From assembly GCF_016641735.1 (NCBI RefSeq), contig NZ_JAEDAO010000001.1:3224001-3288000 (forward strand): a stretch of 64,000 nucleotides of DNA, given 5' to 3'. Positions 20,167 through 27,165 of the stretch are shown here, in pieces; the stretch's first letter is position 1, and every line of letters starts with the position of its first letter. The DNA is from Ramlibacter algicola (GTDB taxonomy: Bacteria; Pseudomonadota; Gammaproteobacteria; Burkholderiales; Burkholderiaceae_C). Under the pieces are notes generated by a model. It made no database searches and was not told the DNA's origin. It saw only the letters and a program-made list of their open reading frames with translations. The position numbers and the translations under genes are program-made.

Positions 20167-21216
20167 ATGACACCCTCCGCGTCCCTCGCGCTGTGCGCCG
20201 GCCGTTTCGTGCTGCCGACGGCTGCCCATCTCGCGCTGGTGCGGGCGGCGCTCGGACGTGCGCCACTTTGCGTCGTCGCGCTGCGCCGCGCGCACCAGGC
20301 CGCCACGCCCGCGAACCCGTTTTCCTGGGACGAGCGCGCGCGCATGTTGCTGGCCGGGCTGCGCGACGACGAGCGGGAGCGCGTGCAGGTGCGGCCGGTG
20401 CGCGAGCACTACGACGGGCAGCGGCTGGTGCAGGACCTCGCCGCACTCACCTCCGGCGCGCGCGGCGTCGAGTGGGTGGTGGCGGGCGAGCCCCCAGTGC
20501 ACGAGGACGACCTGCCGGCGGGCTGGCGCTTCGACAGCGTGGCCGGCACCGATCCGGACGTCGCCGCCTGCGCCTGGCTGGAGCAGCTCTATGCCGCGGA
20601 GGAACCGTCGCGCGGGCTCGCGGCGCTGGACGCCAACCTGCCCCGCGACGCCGCCGCGTTCCTGCGCGAGTGGATCCGCAGCGGCACTTTCGCCACCGTG
20701 CGCGACGACTGGCGGCAGATCCGGAAGGAGCGCCGCATCTGGTCGGTGGTGCCCTACCCCGTCATCCTCGTGACCGTCGACGCGCTGGTGCACGCGGGTG
20801 GCCACGTGCTGCTGGTGCGGCGCGGTCGCGCGCCCGGCAAGGGACTGTGGGCGATTCCCGGCGGCTTCCTGGAGACGCGCGAAGGCGTGCAGGAAGCGGC
20901 GGTGCGCGAACTGGTGGAGGAGACCGGCATTCCGCTGACGATCGGGCAGGCGCGCGAGAAGCTGCGCGGCGTGAAGGTGTTCGACCATCCCGAGCGCAGC
21001 CAGCGGGGGCGCGTCATCACGCACACGTACTTCTTCGACCTCGGCGATGCGCCGCCGCCGCGCGTGCAGGGCGGCGACGACGCCGCCGAAGCACGCTGGA
21101 TCCCCCTGGCCCGCCTCCCGTCGATGGAAGCGCAATTGCACGACGATCACTTCCACATGATGGCAAGCTTCGGGCTCGTGACCCCGGAGGTGCCGAATGA
21201 CCGCCACGCATCGTGA
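20167..21216 (+). CDS. NMN adenylyltransferase-like/Nudix fusion protein
   Basis: Protein of 349 aa. The C-terminal half has a perfect Nudix box, starting GGFLETREG and ending RELVEETGI, preceded by LLVRRGRAPGKGLWAIPGG, so it should hydrolyse a nucleoside diphosphate derivative such as ADP-ribose. The N-terminal half looks like the nucleotidyltransferase domain of NadM-Nudix proteins, but the H-x-G-H motif is replaced by TAAH (residues 18-21) and the ISxTxxR motif is not recognisable, so adenylyltransferase activity is doubtful. Start at 20167 gives the beta-1 strand at the normal position. It follows the methyltransferase by 19 bases. Confidence 0.82.
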   Translation: MTPSASLALCAGRFVLPTAAHLALVRAALGRAPLCVVALRRAHQAATPANPFSWDERARMLLAGLRDDERERVQVRPVREHYDGQRLVQDLAALTSGARGVEWVVAGEPPVHEDDLPAGWRFDSVAGTDPDVAACAWLEQLYAAEEPSRGLAALDANLPRDAAAFLREWIRSGTFATVRDDWRQIRKERRIWSVVPYPVILVTVDALVHAGGHVLLVRRGRAPGKGLWAIPGGFLETREGVQEAAVRELVEETGIPLTIGQAREKLRGVKVFDHPERSQRGRVITHTYFFDLGDAPPPRVQGGDDAAEARWIPLARLPSMEAQLHDDHFHMMASFGLVTPEVPNDRHAS

Positions 21217-21730
21217 AACCCGCGCCCGCAAGGAAGCACGCGACCTGATCCACCGCAACGTCGACCGCATCCGGCGGATGGAGCAGTGGTCCAAGCGCAA
21301 GCGCAACCTGGGCGAACGCATCGCCGAACCGGTCGCGCAGTTCTGCGGCCGCATGTCCTTCATCTGGCTGCATGCGGCGTTCTTCGCCGGCTGGATCGCG
21401 TGGAACGCGCTGCCGGACCTGCCGCATTTCGATCCGTACCCGTTCACGTTCCTCACGCTGTGCGTGTCGCTGGAGGCGATCTTCCTGTCCGCCTTCATCC
21501 TGATCAGCCAGAACCAGGAGATGCGCCTGACCGAGCGCCGCAACCTGCTCGAACTGCAGCTGGACCTGCTGTGCGAGCAGGAGAACACCAAGATGCTGAA
21601 GCTGATCCACGCGATGGCGCAGAAGCTGGGCGTGTCCGACGAGGACGACCCGGAGATGGCGGCGTTGCTGGAAGCGGTGCGGCCCGAGACGATCGGGCAC
21701 GAGATCGAGACGGCGTTCGCGGCGCACTGA
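21197..21730 (+). CDS. DUF1003 membrane protein (copy 2)
   Basis: Protein of 177 aa with two predicted membrane helices (FIWLHAAFFAGWIAWNAL and a second around FLTLCVSLEAIFLSAFILI) and the family motif SQNQEMRLTERRNLLELQ, followed by a helical acidic tail. It is clearly paralogous to the protein encoded at 7326-7910 (shared PFTFLT, EAIFLS, LISQN, ERRN, EQEN blocks). Function unknown. It overlaps the Nudix gene by 20 bases and ends the rightward operon. Confidence 0.88.
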   Translation: MTATHRETRARKEARDLIHRNVDRIRRMEQWSKRKRNLGERIAEPVAQFCGRMSFIWLHAAFFAGWIAWNALPDLPHFDPYPFTFLTLCVSLEAIFLSAFILISQNQEMRLTERRNLLELQLDLLCEQENTKMLKLIHAMAQKLGVSDEDDPEMAALLEAVRPETIGHEIETAFAAH

Positions 21731-21745
21731 GCGCCGAGCGGCCGG

Positions 21746-22054
21746 TCAGCGGCCGAGACCTGCGAAGAGGAGCATGCCGACGACCAGCGCCGGGATGGTC
21801 GCGAACGCGGACGCGATCGCCCATTCGATGCGGCGGCTGAACGCCAGGCCCGCCGACACCACCGCCGGCACCGCGGCAGCGGCGGCGCACAGCACCAGGA
21901 ACTCGCCCTCGGGATGGCCGCCACTGGCGGCCGCACCGGCCCCGAACAGGGCCCAGAAAAACGCCGCCAGGCCGTTGAAGGCCAGCGCCGCGGCCCAGCG
22001 CAGCCAGTCCCACCAGCTGGGGCGCGCGATCGGCAGCCGGGTCGTCGCTTCCAT
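21746..22054 (-). CDS. Small membrane protein
   Basis: Protein of 102 aa with a short soluble N-terminus and three to four hydrophobic segments (LRWAAALAFNGLAAFFWALF, FLVLCAAAAAVPAVVSAGLA, AIASAFATIPALVVGMLLF). I do not recognise a family. The start at 22054 lies 2 bases behind the thioredoxin stop, so the two are co-translated. A CGGCCG/CGGCCG hairpin (21739-21755) spans its stop region and the convergent DUF1003 end. Confidence 0.7.
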   Translation of the reverse strand: MEATTRLPIARPSWWDWLRWAAALAFNGLAAFFWALFGAGAAASGGHPEGEFLVLCAAAAAVPAVVSAGLAFSRRIEWAIASAFATIPALVVGMLLFAGLGR

Positions 22055-22056
22055 CG

Positions 22057-22518
22057 TCACTTCGCCTGCGCGACGACCTTGGTGAAGAAGTCGTAGATGC
22101 CCTTGTCGCCCATCGCGCGCGCATCGGCGAGTTCGCCCGACTTGGTCGTGTACAGCACCTTGCCGCCCGCACCCAGCACCGCCACCGCCGGGATGCCCTT
22201 CTTCAGCGGCACGCCATACCGCTGGGCGATGTCCGTGTTCTTGTCGAAGCGGCCGACATCGACCTTGACCACGCGGAAGTTCTTCTGGATCAACGGTGCC
22301 GACTGGCCGTCCTTGAACGCCATGTCCAGCACGCGGCAGTCGGGGCACCAGTTCGCGCCGAAGACCACCAGCACCGGCACCTTCGCCTGCTGCGCGTCTG
22401 CCAGCGCCGCCTGCACCTGCGCTTTCGCGTCCGCGGCTTCGTCGTACGGACCGGTGGCCGCCCACGCGCCGGTGGCGGCGAAGGCGAGCAGGAGCAAGGC
22501 GCGGCGTGCGAGGGTCAT
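22057..22518 (-). CDS. Periplasmic thioredoxin-family protein
   Basis: Protein of 153 aa with an N-terminal signal peptide (ALLLLAFAATGAWA) and a thioredoxin fold with the active site NWCPDCR. The cis-Pro region is GIPAVAVLG. It should act as a periplasmic disulfide reductase/isomerase. Start 22518 puts the signal peptide at the N-terminus; an ATG 9 codons upstream is also in frame. It is coupled to the small membrane protein downstream. Confidence 0.85.
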   Translation of the reverse strand: MTLARRALLLLAFAATGAWAATGPYDEAADAKAQVQAALADAQQAKVPVLVVFGANWCPDCRVLDMAFKDGQSAPLIQKNFRVVKVDVGRFDKNTDIAQRYGVPLKKGIPAVAVLGAGGKVLYTTKSGELADARAMGDKGIYDFFTKVVAQAK

Positions 22519-22579
22519 CGGGACGGGCGAAGTGGAAAGCCGCAAGGATGCCGCATTCGCGTGCCGCGGTCGACCGGGT

Positions 22580-22840
22580 TCAACCCGGCGGCGTGCCCTG
22601 CGGCTCCAGCAAGGTGAAGCGCTGGCGCGGCTCGCCGCCCACGGGCACGGTCTCGAAGAACATGGCGTACGGGCGCACCCAGTGGCCGGTGTCGCGGCCG
22701 AGCGGGCGGTAGAGCACCAGCGGTTCGAGCGTTTCGCTGTGGCGCACGACGCCGAGCACCTCGTACTCGCCGCCCTTGTAGTGCCGCCAGCGGCCGGGCG
22801 TGATGGACGGCAGGGCCGGCAGGTCGTCGTCCGCGCTCAT
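22580..22840 (-). CDS. DUF1653 domain protein
   Basis: Short protein of 86 aa with the full DUF1653 pattern: PGRWRHYKGGEYEVLGV, RHSET, PLVLYRPL, WVRPYAMFFE and RFTLL. It is a small beta-barrel domain of unknown function. The start overlaps the preceding gene's stop by ATGA. Confidence 0.88.
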   Translation of the reverse strand: MSADDDLPALPSITPGRWRHYKGGEYEVLGVVRHSETLEPLVLYRPLGRDTGHWVRPYAMFFETVPVGGEPRQRFTLLEPQGTPPG

Positions 22841-23121
22841 CGGCCGGACAGGTGGTAACGCACCGGGTTCTCCTGCCGCACGACCTGGCCGCGCACCTCG
22901 AGCTCGCGCACGCAGGTGATCGTGTACCAGGACACCGAGCCGTCGAAGCGGGGCAGCAGGCGCTCGACGCGCGCCGAGAGTTCCCCGAACGGGACGGGCT
23001 TGGTGTCGAGCGACGCCAGGATGGCGCCGGCGATGGCCTCGAACTTCGCGGTGTCGATCGACTTGCGCGCGGTCCACTGCTTGCCGCGCACGAGCGTGCG
23101 CGCCGGACGTGGGGTGGGCAT
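22837..23121 (-). CDS. Small DUF6958-like winged-helix protein
   Basis: Protein of 94 aa: a basic N-terminus, then a helical region (IDTAKFEAIAGAILASL), a segment PVPFGELSARVERLLPRFDGSVSWYT and LEVRGQVVRQENPVRYHL, arranged like a winged helix. It resembles DUF6958 from memory. A good GGAG site precedes the ATG at 23121. Coupled to the DUF1653 gene. A regulatory role is possible but not shown. Confidence 0.65.
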   Translation of the reverse strand: MPTPRPARTLVRGKQWTARKSIDTAKFEAIAGAILASLDTKPVPFGELSARVERLLPRFDGSVSWYTITCVRELEVRGQVVRQENPVRYHLSGR

Positions 23122-23183
23122 GGGGTTCTCCTCGGGAGCGCGATGGTGGACCGCGCCGTGCGAACCCGCAAGCGGGTCGAGCC

Positions 23184-23453
23184 TCAGTGCAGCGCCGCGC
23201 CGCAGGACGGGCAGATGCGCACGTCGTCCGACGCCAGCGGGTTCTTGCAGCGGCCGCAGCGCCAGGTCAGTGCGTGCTTCGAGCCGACCGTCCACAAGGC
23301 GATGGCGACCGGGATGCCGACCAACACGCCGGCGGCGCCCCACCCCGCGCCGAGCGCGAACGGCGCGAGCAGGGCCAACCCCTGCAACGCGCACCCGACG
23401 CCCGTGAAATGGTTCACACGTTCGTGCGTTGCGGCCACGGTTCGTTCGTCCAT
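23184..23453 (-). CDS. Small membrane protein with C-terminal zinc ribbon
   Basis: Protein of 89 aa. Two hydrophobic helices (GCALQGLALLAPFALG, GAAGVLVGIPVAIALWTVG) are followed by a CxxC...CxxC module (WRCGRCKNPL, ICPSCGAAL) that should bind zinc. Start supported by a near-perfect AAGGAGG site ending 5 bases before ATG. Function unknown; it is transcribed divergently from the lpoB-like cluster. Confidence 0.75.
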   Translation of the reverse strand: MDERTVAATHERVNHFTGVGCALQGLALLAPFALGAGWGAAGVLVGIPVAIALWTVGSKHALTWRCGRCKNPLASDDVRICPSCGAALH

Positions 23454-23623
23454 TTGTTACCTCCTTCGGCGCGACTCTGGGACCCACGGTCCCGGGATGC
23501 ATCCCCGGTGCGCACGAGGCGGCGGCGCGGGTCCCCCGTTTGGGGGGGCACGGGGCAAACCCGTAGACAGCCCCCGGGCCATCAGTTACCTTCCGCAACG
23601 TTTTGTTAACAGGTTGCCCGGAC
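23454..23623. promoter_or_regulatory. Divergent upstream region of the lpoB cluster with CCCCC-GTTT-GGGGG palindrome
   Basis: The arms CCCCC and GGGGG flank GTTT at 23533-23546, 78 bases before the lpoB start. The closely related CCCCCGTTCGGGG occurs in the same orientation 56 bases before the gene at 29807-30385. A TTTTGTTAACA stretch near 23600 could form part of the promoter. The regulator is unknown. Confidence 0.45.
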
Positions 23624-24259
23624 ATGAACTTCCGCTCCGCTGCCCTCCTCCTGGCGCTGGTCTCCACGCTGGCAGGGTGCCAAACCAATCCCCCGCTGCA
23701 GAACGCCACGGGCGTCTCGTCGATGGACGTCGACCCCAGCCGCAAGGGCCCCGTGTCGGGCGTCGGCGTCGAAGGCCAGGACATCGTCGCGATGACCGAT
23801 TCGATGATGCGCGACATGCTCGCCGAGCCGATCTTCGCGGAAACGGGCAAGCGTCCCCGCGTCATCGTCGACAGCCAGTATTTCGTCAACGAGAGCTCGC
23901 AGGCGATCAACCGCAACCTGATCACGCAGCGGCTGATGGTCAACCTGAACCGCGCCGCCCGCCAGCGCATGCAGTTCATCAACCGCCAGAACTCCTCGAT
24001 GATCGAGCAGGAGCGTGCCCTCAAGCGCAGCGGCACCACCGACGTCGGCACCACCGGCCTGACCAAGGCGCAGCTGGGCGCCGACTACCGCCTCTCCGGC
24101 AAGATCAATTCGCTGGACAGCCGCAACACCAAGAGCGGCCTGGTGCAGCGCTACACGCAGATCTCCTTCGAGATGACCGACCTGGAATCGGGCGAGATCG
24201 TCTGGTCCGGCATCTACGAGTTCTCCCGCGCCGCGGCGGACGACGTCATCTACCGCTGA
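23624..24259 (+). CDS. lpoB: LpoB-like outer-membrane lipoprotein (PBP activator family)
   Basis: Lipoprotein of 211 aa: signal peptide with lipobox LAGC (Cys at about residue 21), then a globular domain with DIVAMTDSMMRDMLAEP, RPRVIVDSQYFVNESSQ, INRNLITQRLMVNLNRAA, DVGTTGLTKAQLGADYRLSG and FEMTDLESGEIVWSG. These are characteristic of LpoB, which reaches through peptidoglycan to stimulate the bifunctional synthase PBP1b. The start at 23624 places the signal peptide correctly. The ycfL-like gene follows after 13 bases as in gammaproteobacteria. Confidence 0.85.
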   Translation: MNFRSAALLLALVSTLAGCQTNPPLQNATGVSSMDVDPSRKGPVSGVGVEGQDIVAMTDSMMRDMLAEPIFAETGKRPRVIVDSQYFVNESSQAINRNLITQRLMVNLNRAARQRMQFINRQNSSMIEQERALKRSGTTDVGTTGLTKAQLGADYRLSGKINSLDSRNTKSGLVQRYTQISFEMTDLESGEIVWSGIYEFSRAAADDVIYR

Positions 24260-24272
24260 AAGGGCCCGCACC

Positions 24273-24755
24273 ATGTTCAAGAGCCTCACTCTTGCCGCCG
24301 GCGCGGCGGTCCTGCTGGGCGCCTGCGCCGTGGAGCAGACCACGCCGCCCACGTTCGCGGGCTGCCGCACCTGGGACATGCAGGTCGGCCAGCCGAACCT
24401 CGGCGCCGTGTCCGTGCAGTCGCCCGAGCTCGCCAAGGTGATCGGCGTGCTGGACATGCAGACGTCGCGCACCGGCACCGGCATGGCCGCCGTGCAGACC
24501 ACCGTGCAGAACTGCACCGACGTGGACGTCGTGCTGCTGATGCGCACCCGCTTCACCGGCGACCGCGGCCAGTCCGAGCCGCCGAGCGCGTGGAAGACCG
24601 TGCACCTGGCCCCGCGCGGCCAGGCCACGTACGGCGAGAACGCGGTGTCGGGCACCACGAGGAGCGTGGGTGTCGACATCTACGACGCCAACCGCGGCCA
24701 GTCGCAATTCGCACCGGGACAGACCTACACGGTCCCGATGCAGCAGGCCCGCTGA
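24273..24755 (+). CDS. ycfL: YcfL-like lipoprotein
   Basis: Lipoprotein of 160 aa with lipobox LGAC and a beta-rich domain containing VQTTVQNCTDVDVVLLMRTRF and a C-terminal GQTYTVPM. Position directly behind lpoB and the pattern of the domain agree with the YcfL (DUF1425) family, whose function is not established. Sequence identity is too low to be certain by eye. Confidence 0.6.
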   Translation: MFKSLTLAAGAAVLLGACAVEQTTPPTFAGCRTWDMQVGQPNLGAVSVQSPELAKVIGVLDMQTSRTGTGMAAVQTTVQNCTDVDVVLLMRTRFTGDRGQSEPPSAWKTVHLAPRGQATYGENAVSGTTRSVGVDIYDANRGQSQFAPGQTYTVPMQQAR

Positions 24756-24778
24756 ACGGGCTTTCCAAGGAGTCAGCC

Positions 24779-25627
24779 ATGAACCGTCGCCTTGCACTGC
24801 TCGGCGCGTCGCTGGTGGCCGCCAGCGCCGTTGCCCAGACCACCGCCCCGCAGATCCCGGAGAGCGCGTACCGCAAGGGCATGCCCGACGTGGTGACGCC
24901 CGCGCCGGTCGCGCCCGCCCCCGGCTCGACGTTCGACCGCGCGGCGTTCGGCAGTGCGTACGCACGCGCCGGCCGGCCGACGATCGCCGTGCTGTGGAAC
25001 CGTGAATTCACGGACATGCTGGAGCAGACCACCGCGCAGCAGACGACCATCGACAACGTCCGTGGCGGCGCGGCACGCGTCGAGGCGATGCGCGTGCCCG
25101 GCTACGCCGCGGCGCAGGCCGAGCGGGGCTCGTTCTCCAGCACCACCATCACCACCGGCCAGGTGAAGTCCTCGCAAGGCGAGCGCAGCGGCCCGGTCGA
25201 ACGCATCGACCTGCAGATGCGCGCATCGTTCATGCAGACGCTGGCGTCCAACGGCGTGAAAGTGGTCGACCGCAACGTCACCATGCGCACGACGGCCGCG
25301 AAGTCCAAGGGCGCGCACGACACGCAGCAGGTCGAGACCGACGCGCTGTCGAAGCACGCCAAGCTGCTGATGGAAGTGCTCAACACGCCGGACGCCGCCG
25401 CGCCCACGGGTTGGGCCACGTACGTCTCCATCAAGCGCCTGTCCGACGGCGTGGTGCTCGCCGAGGGGTACCTCACCGGTGAATCCACCGCGCCCAAGGC
25501 CGGCCCGAAGTTCGAAGCGGATCCCCGCGGCGGCTTCCGCGAAGTGGCCGCACCGGCCGTGACGCCGGGCGACTCGGCCCGCAACGTCGCCGAACAGGCG
25601 CTGATCCGCCTGCGCACCGCGCTCTGA
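24779..25627 (+). CDS. Secreted protein of unknown function in the lpoB cluster
   Basis: Protein of 282 aa with a cleavable signal peptide (LALLGASLVAASAVAQ) and no lipobox. The mature part has a strand-helix pattern with GRPTIAVLWNREFTDML, IDLQMRASFMQTLASNGVKVVDRNV and HAKLLMEVLNTP, reminiscent of the CsgG/LpoB-type alpha-beta domain in which an N-terminal strand is followed by a helix and a nucleotide-independent core. I cannot assign a family. An AAGGAG site precedes the ATG at 24779. Co-directional with lpoB and ycfL. Confidence 0.7.
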   Translation: MNRRLALLGASLVAASAVAQTTAPQIPESAYRKGMPDVVTPAPVAPAPGSTFDRAAFGSAYARAGRPTIAVLWNREFTDMLEQTTAQQTTIDNVRGGAARVEAMRVPGYAAAQAERGSFSSTTITTGQVKSSQGERSGPVERIDLQMRASFMQTLASNGVKVVDRNVTMRTTAAKSKGAHDTQQVETDALSKHAKLLMEVLNTPDAAAPTGWATYVSIKRLSDGVVLAEGYLTGESTAPKAGPKFEADPRGGFREVAAPAVTPGDSARNVAEQALIRLRTAL

Positions 25628-25662
25628 GTCCCGCCAGCAAGACCAATACCCAGGAGTACCCG

Positions 25663-27081
25663 ATGCGAGCCACCGCCTCGCGCGCCACCAGCGCGCTGAC
25701 CAAGATCGCCCTGGCGGCCGCCGCCGTCGCCTGCATGCCCGCGCATGCGCAGTTCGGCAGCCTGTTCCAGAGCATGATGCAGGCGCAGCAGCAGGCCGCG
25801 CAGCAGGAAGCGCAGCAGCGCGCGACCGCCAAGCCGGCCAAGAAGTGGGGCACGGTCAAGCCGGTGCCCAGCGAACTTCGCGTCCAGGCGCAGGCCTTCG
25901 CCGCCACCGCCAAGACGCCGGAACTGCGCCCGCTGTTCGAGCGCCTCTTCATCGAAGGCGAGCGCAACGCCACGCTGAACTTCGAGCGCATCGGCATGGC
26001 CGCCCTGGCCGCCGGCGACGTCGGCACCGCCGAGAAGGCCTTCGAAGCCGCCGTGGCGCGCATCGACCTGATCTACGCCGACAACCCGGAAGCGCAGAAG
26101 GCCAAGTCGCTGTGGACCGCCGAGAAGGTCAAGGACTACAAGGGCGAGCCGTACGAGCGCGCGATGGCGTACTTCTACCGCGGCATCGTGTGGGCGGCGA
26201 AGGGCGACTTCCAGAACGCGCGGGCCATGTTCAAGCAGGCCGACTACCAGGACACGGTGGCCGAGGCCGAGCAGTACGCCGGCGACTTCGGCCTGATGCC
26301 CTACATGGCAGGCTGGGCCAGCTACTGCGACGGCAACGCGCAGCTGGCGCAGGAATTCGCGCAGCAGGCCGCCAAGGTCGACAAGGCCTACGTGGGCCTG
26401 AGCGCCGAGCAGCCGGTGCTGGTGCTGTTCGAGACCGGCCGCGCGCCGTTCAAGTACGGCGGCGGCAAGTACGGCGAGGTGCTCAAGTGGGCCCCCTACG
26501 AGACGCCCGCCGCGCAGATGGTGAAGGCCGCTTCCGCCGACACCGACTGGAAGGCCGAGAAGTTCATCGTCGGCGGTGACGTCGGCTTCCAGGCCACGAC
26601 GCGCGGTGGCCGGCCGGTCGACGGCGTGCTGGGCGGCAAGGCCTCGTTCAAGGAAGGTGCGGAGGGCGTCGCCACCGTCGCAACGGCCGTGGGTGCCGCC
26701 GGCCTGGACGTCGCGATGATGTCCGGCAACCGCGACGCCGCGGGCCTGGGCATGGTCGGCATGTTCGCCGGCCTCGTCGCGCAAGGCATGGCCGAGAGCA
26801 CGCAGGCGCAGGCCGACATCCGCGAATGGGAGCAGCTGCCCTCCACCGTGTGGCTGGGCACCGCGCCCGCGAAGTCGCCCGCGACCAAGCTGGCCGTGGC
26901 CCTCGACGCCGGCGCCGCACAGACCGCCACGCGCATCGTCGACGCGCCGCGCTGCCAGCTGTACTGGGGCCGCTCGATCGCCCCGGCGTCGCTGGCCGGC
27001 GATGCCGGCCCGGTGGAAGCGGGCGAGCATCCGCGCGACCCGGCATTCCGCAGCGAACTCCAGGGCCTGTTCGGCGGCTGA
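25663..27081 (+). CDS. COG3014-like secreted TPR-type protein (copy 1)
   Basis: Protein of 472 aa with signal peptide (to AHAQ), a Gln-rich helix (QAQQQAAQQEAQQ), and a helical-repeat domain with the family blocks IYADNPEAQKAKSLW, KGEPYERAMAYFYRGI and ARAMFKQADYQDT. The pattern fits COG3014, which accompanies lpoB and ycfL in other proteobacteria. A Gly/Ala-rich membrane-like stretch (LGMVGMFAGLVAQGM) follows near residue 365. The C-terminus ends with DAPRCQLYWGR and HPRDPAFR. Role in envelope assembly is inferred from context. Directly followed by a paralogue. Confidence 0.8.
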   Translation: MRATASRATSALTKIALAAAAVACMPAHAQFGSLFQSMMQAQQQAAQQEAQQRATAKPAKKWGTVKPVPSELRVQAQAFAATAKTPELRPLFERLFIEGERNATLNFERIGMAALAAGDVGTAEKAFEAAVARIDLIYADNPEAQKAKSLWTAEKVKDYKGEPYERAMAYFYRGIVWAAKGDFQNARAMFKQADYQDTVAEAEQYAGDFGLMPYMAGWASYCDGNAQLAQEFAQQAAKVDKAYVGLSAEQPVLVLFETGRAPFKYGGGKYGEVLKWAPYETPAAQMVKAASADTDWKAEKFIVGGDVGFQATTRGGRPVDGVLGGKASFKEGAEGVATVATAVGAAGLDVAMMSGNRDAAGLGMVGMFAGLVAQGMAESTQAQADIREWEQLPSTVWLGTAPAKSPATKLAVALDAGAAQTATRIVDAPRCQLYWGRSIAPASLAGDAGPVEAGEHPRDPAFRSELQGLFGG

Positions 27082-27103
27082 GGCCTCCGCACCCTAGCCA
27101 TCG

Positions 27104-27124
27104 GCGGCCGCTTCGTGCGGCCGC
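27104..27124 (+). terminator. GCGGCCGC hairpin between the two COG3014-like genes
   Basis: Two copies of the self-complementary octamer GCGGCCGC separated by TTCGT form an 8-bp stem followed by TTCTCC. It could attenuate readthrough or protect the upstream mRNA end. No T-run, so efficient termination is doubtful. Confidence 0.4.
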
Positions 27125-27165
27125 TTCTCCATCCGGATCCGAACCTTCGAGAAAGACCCACGACG

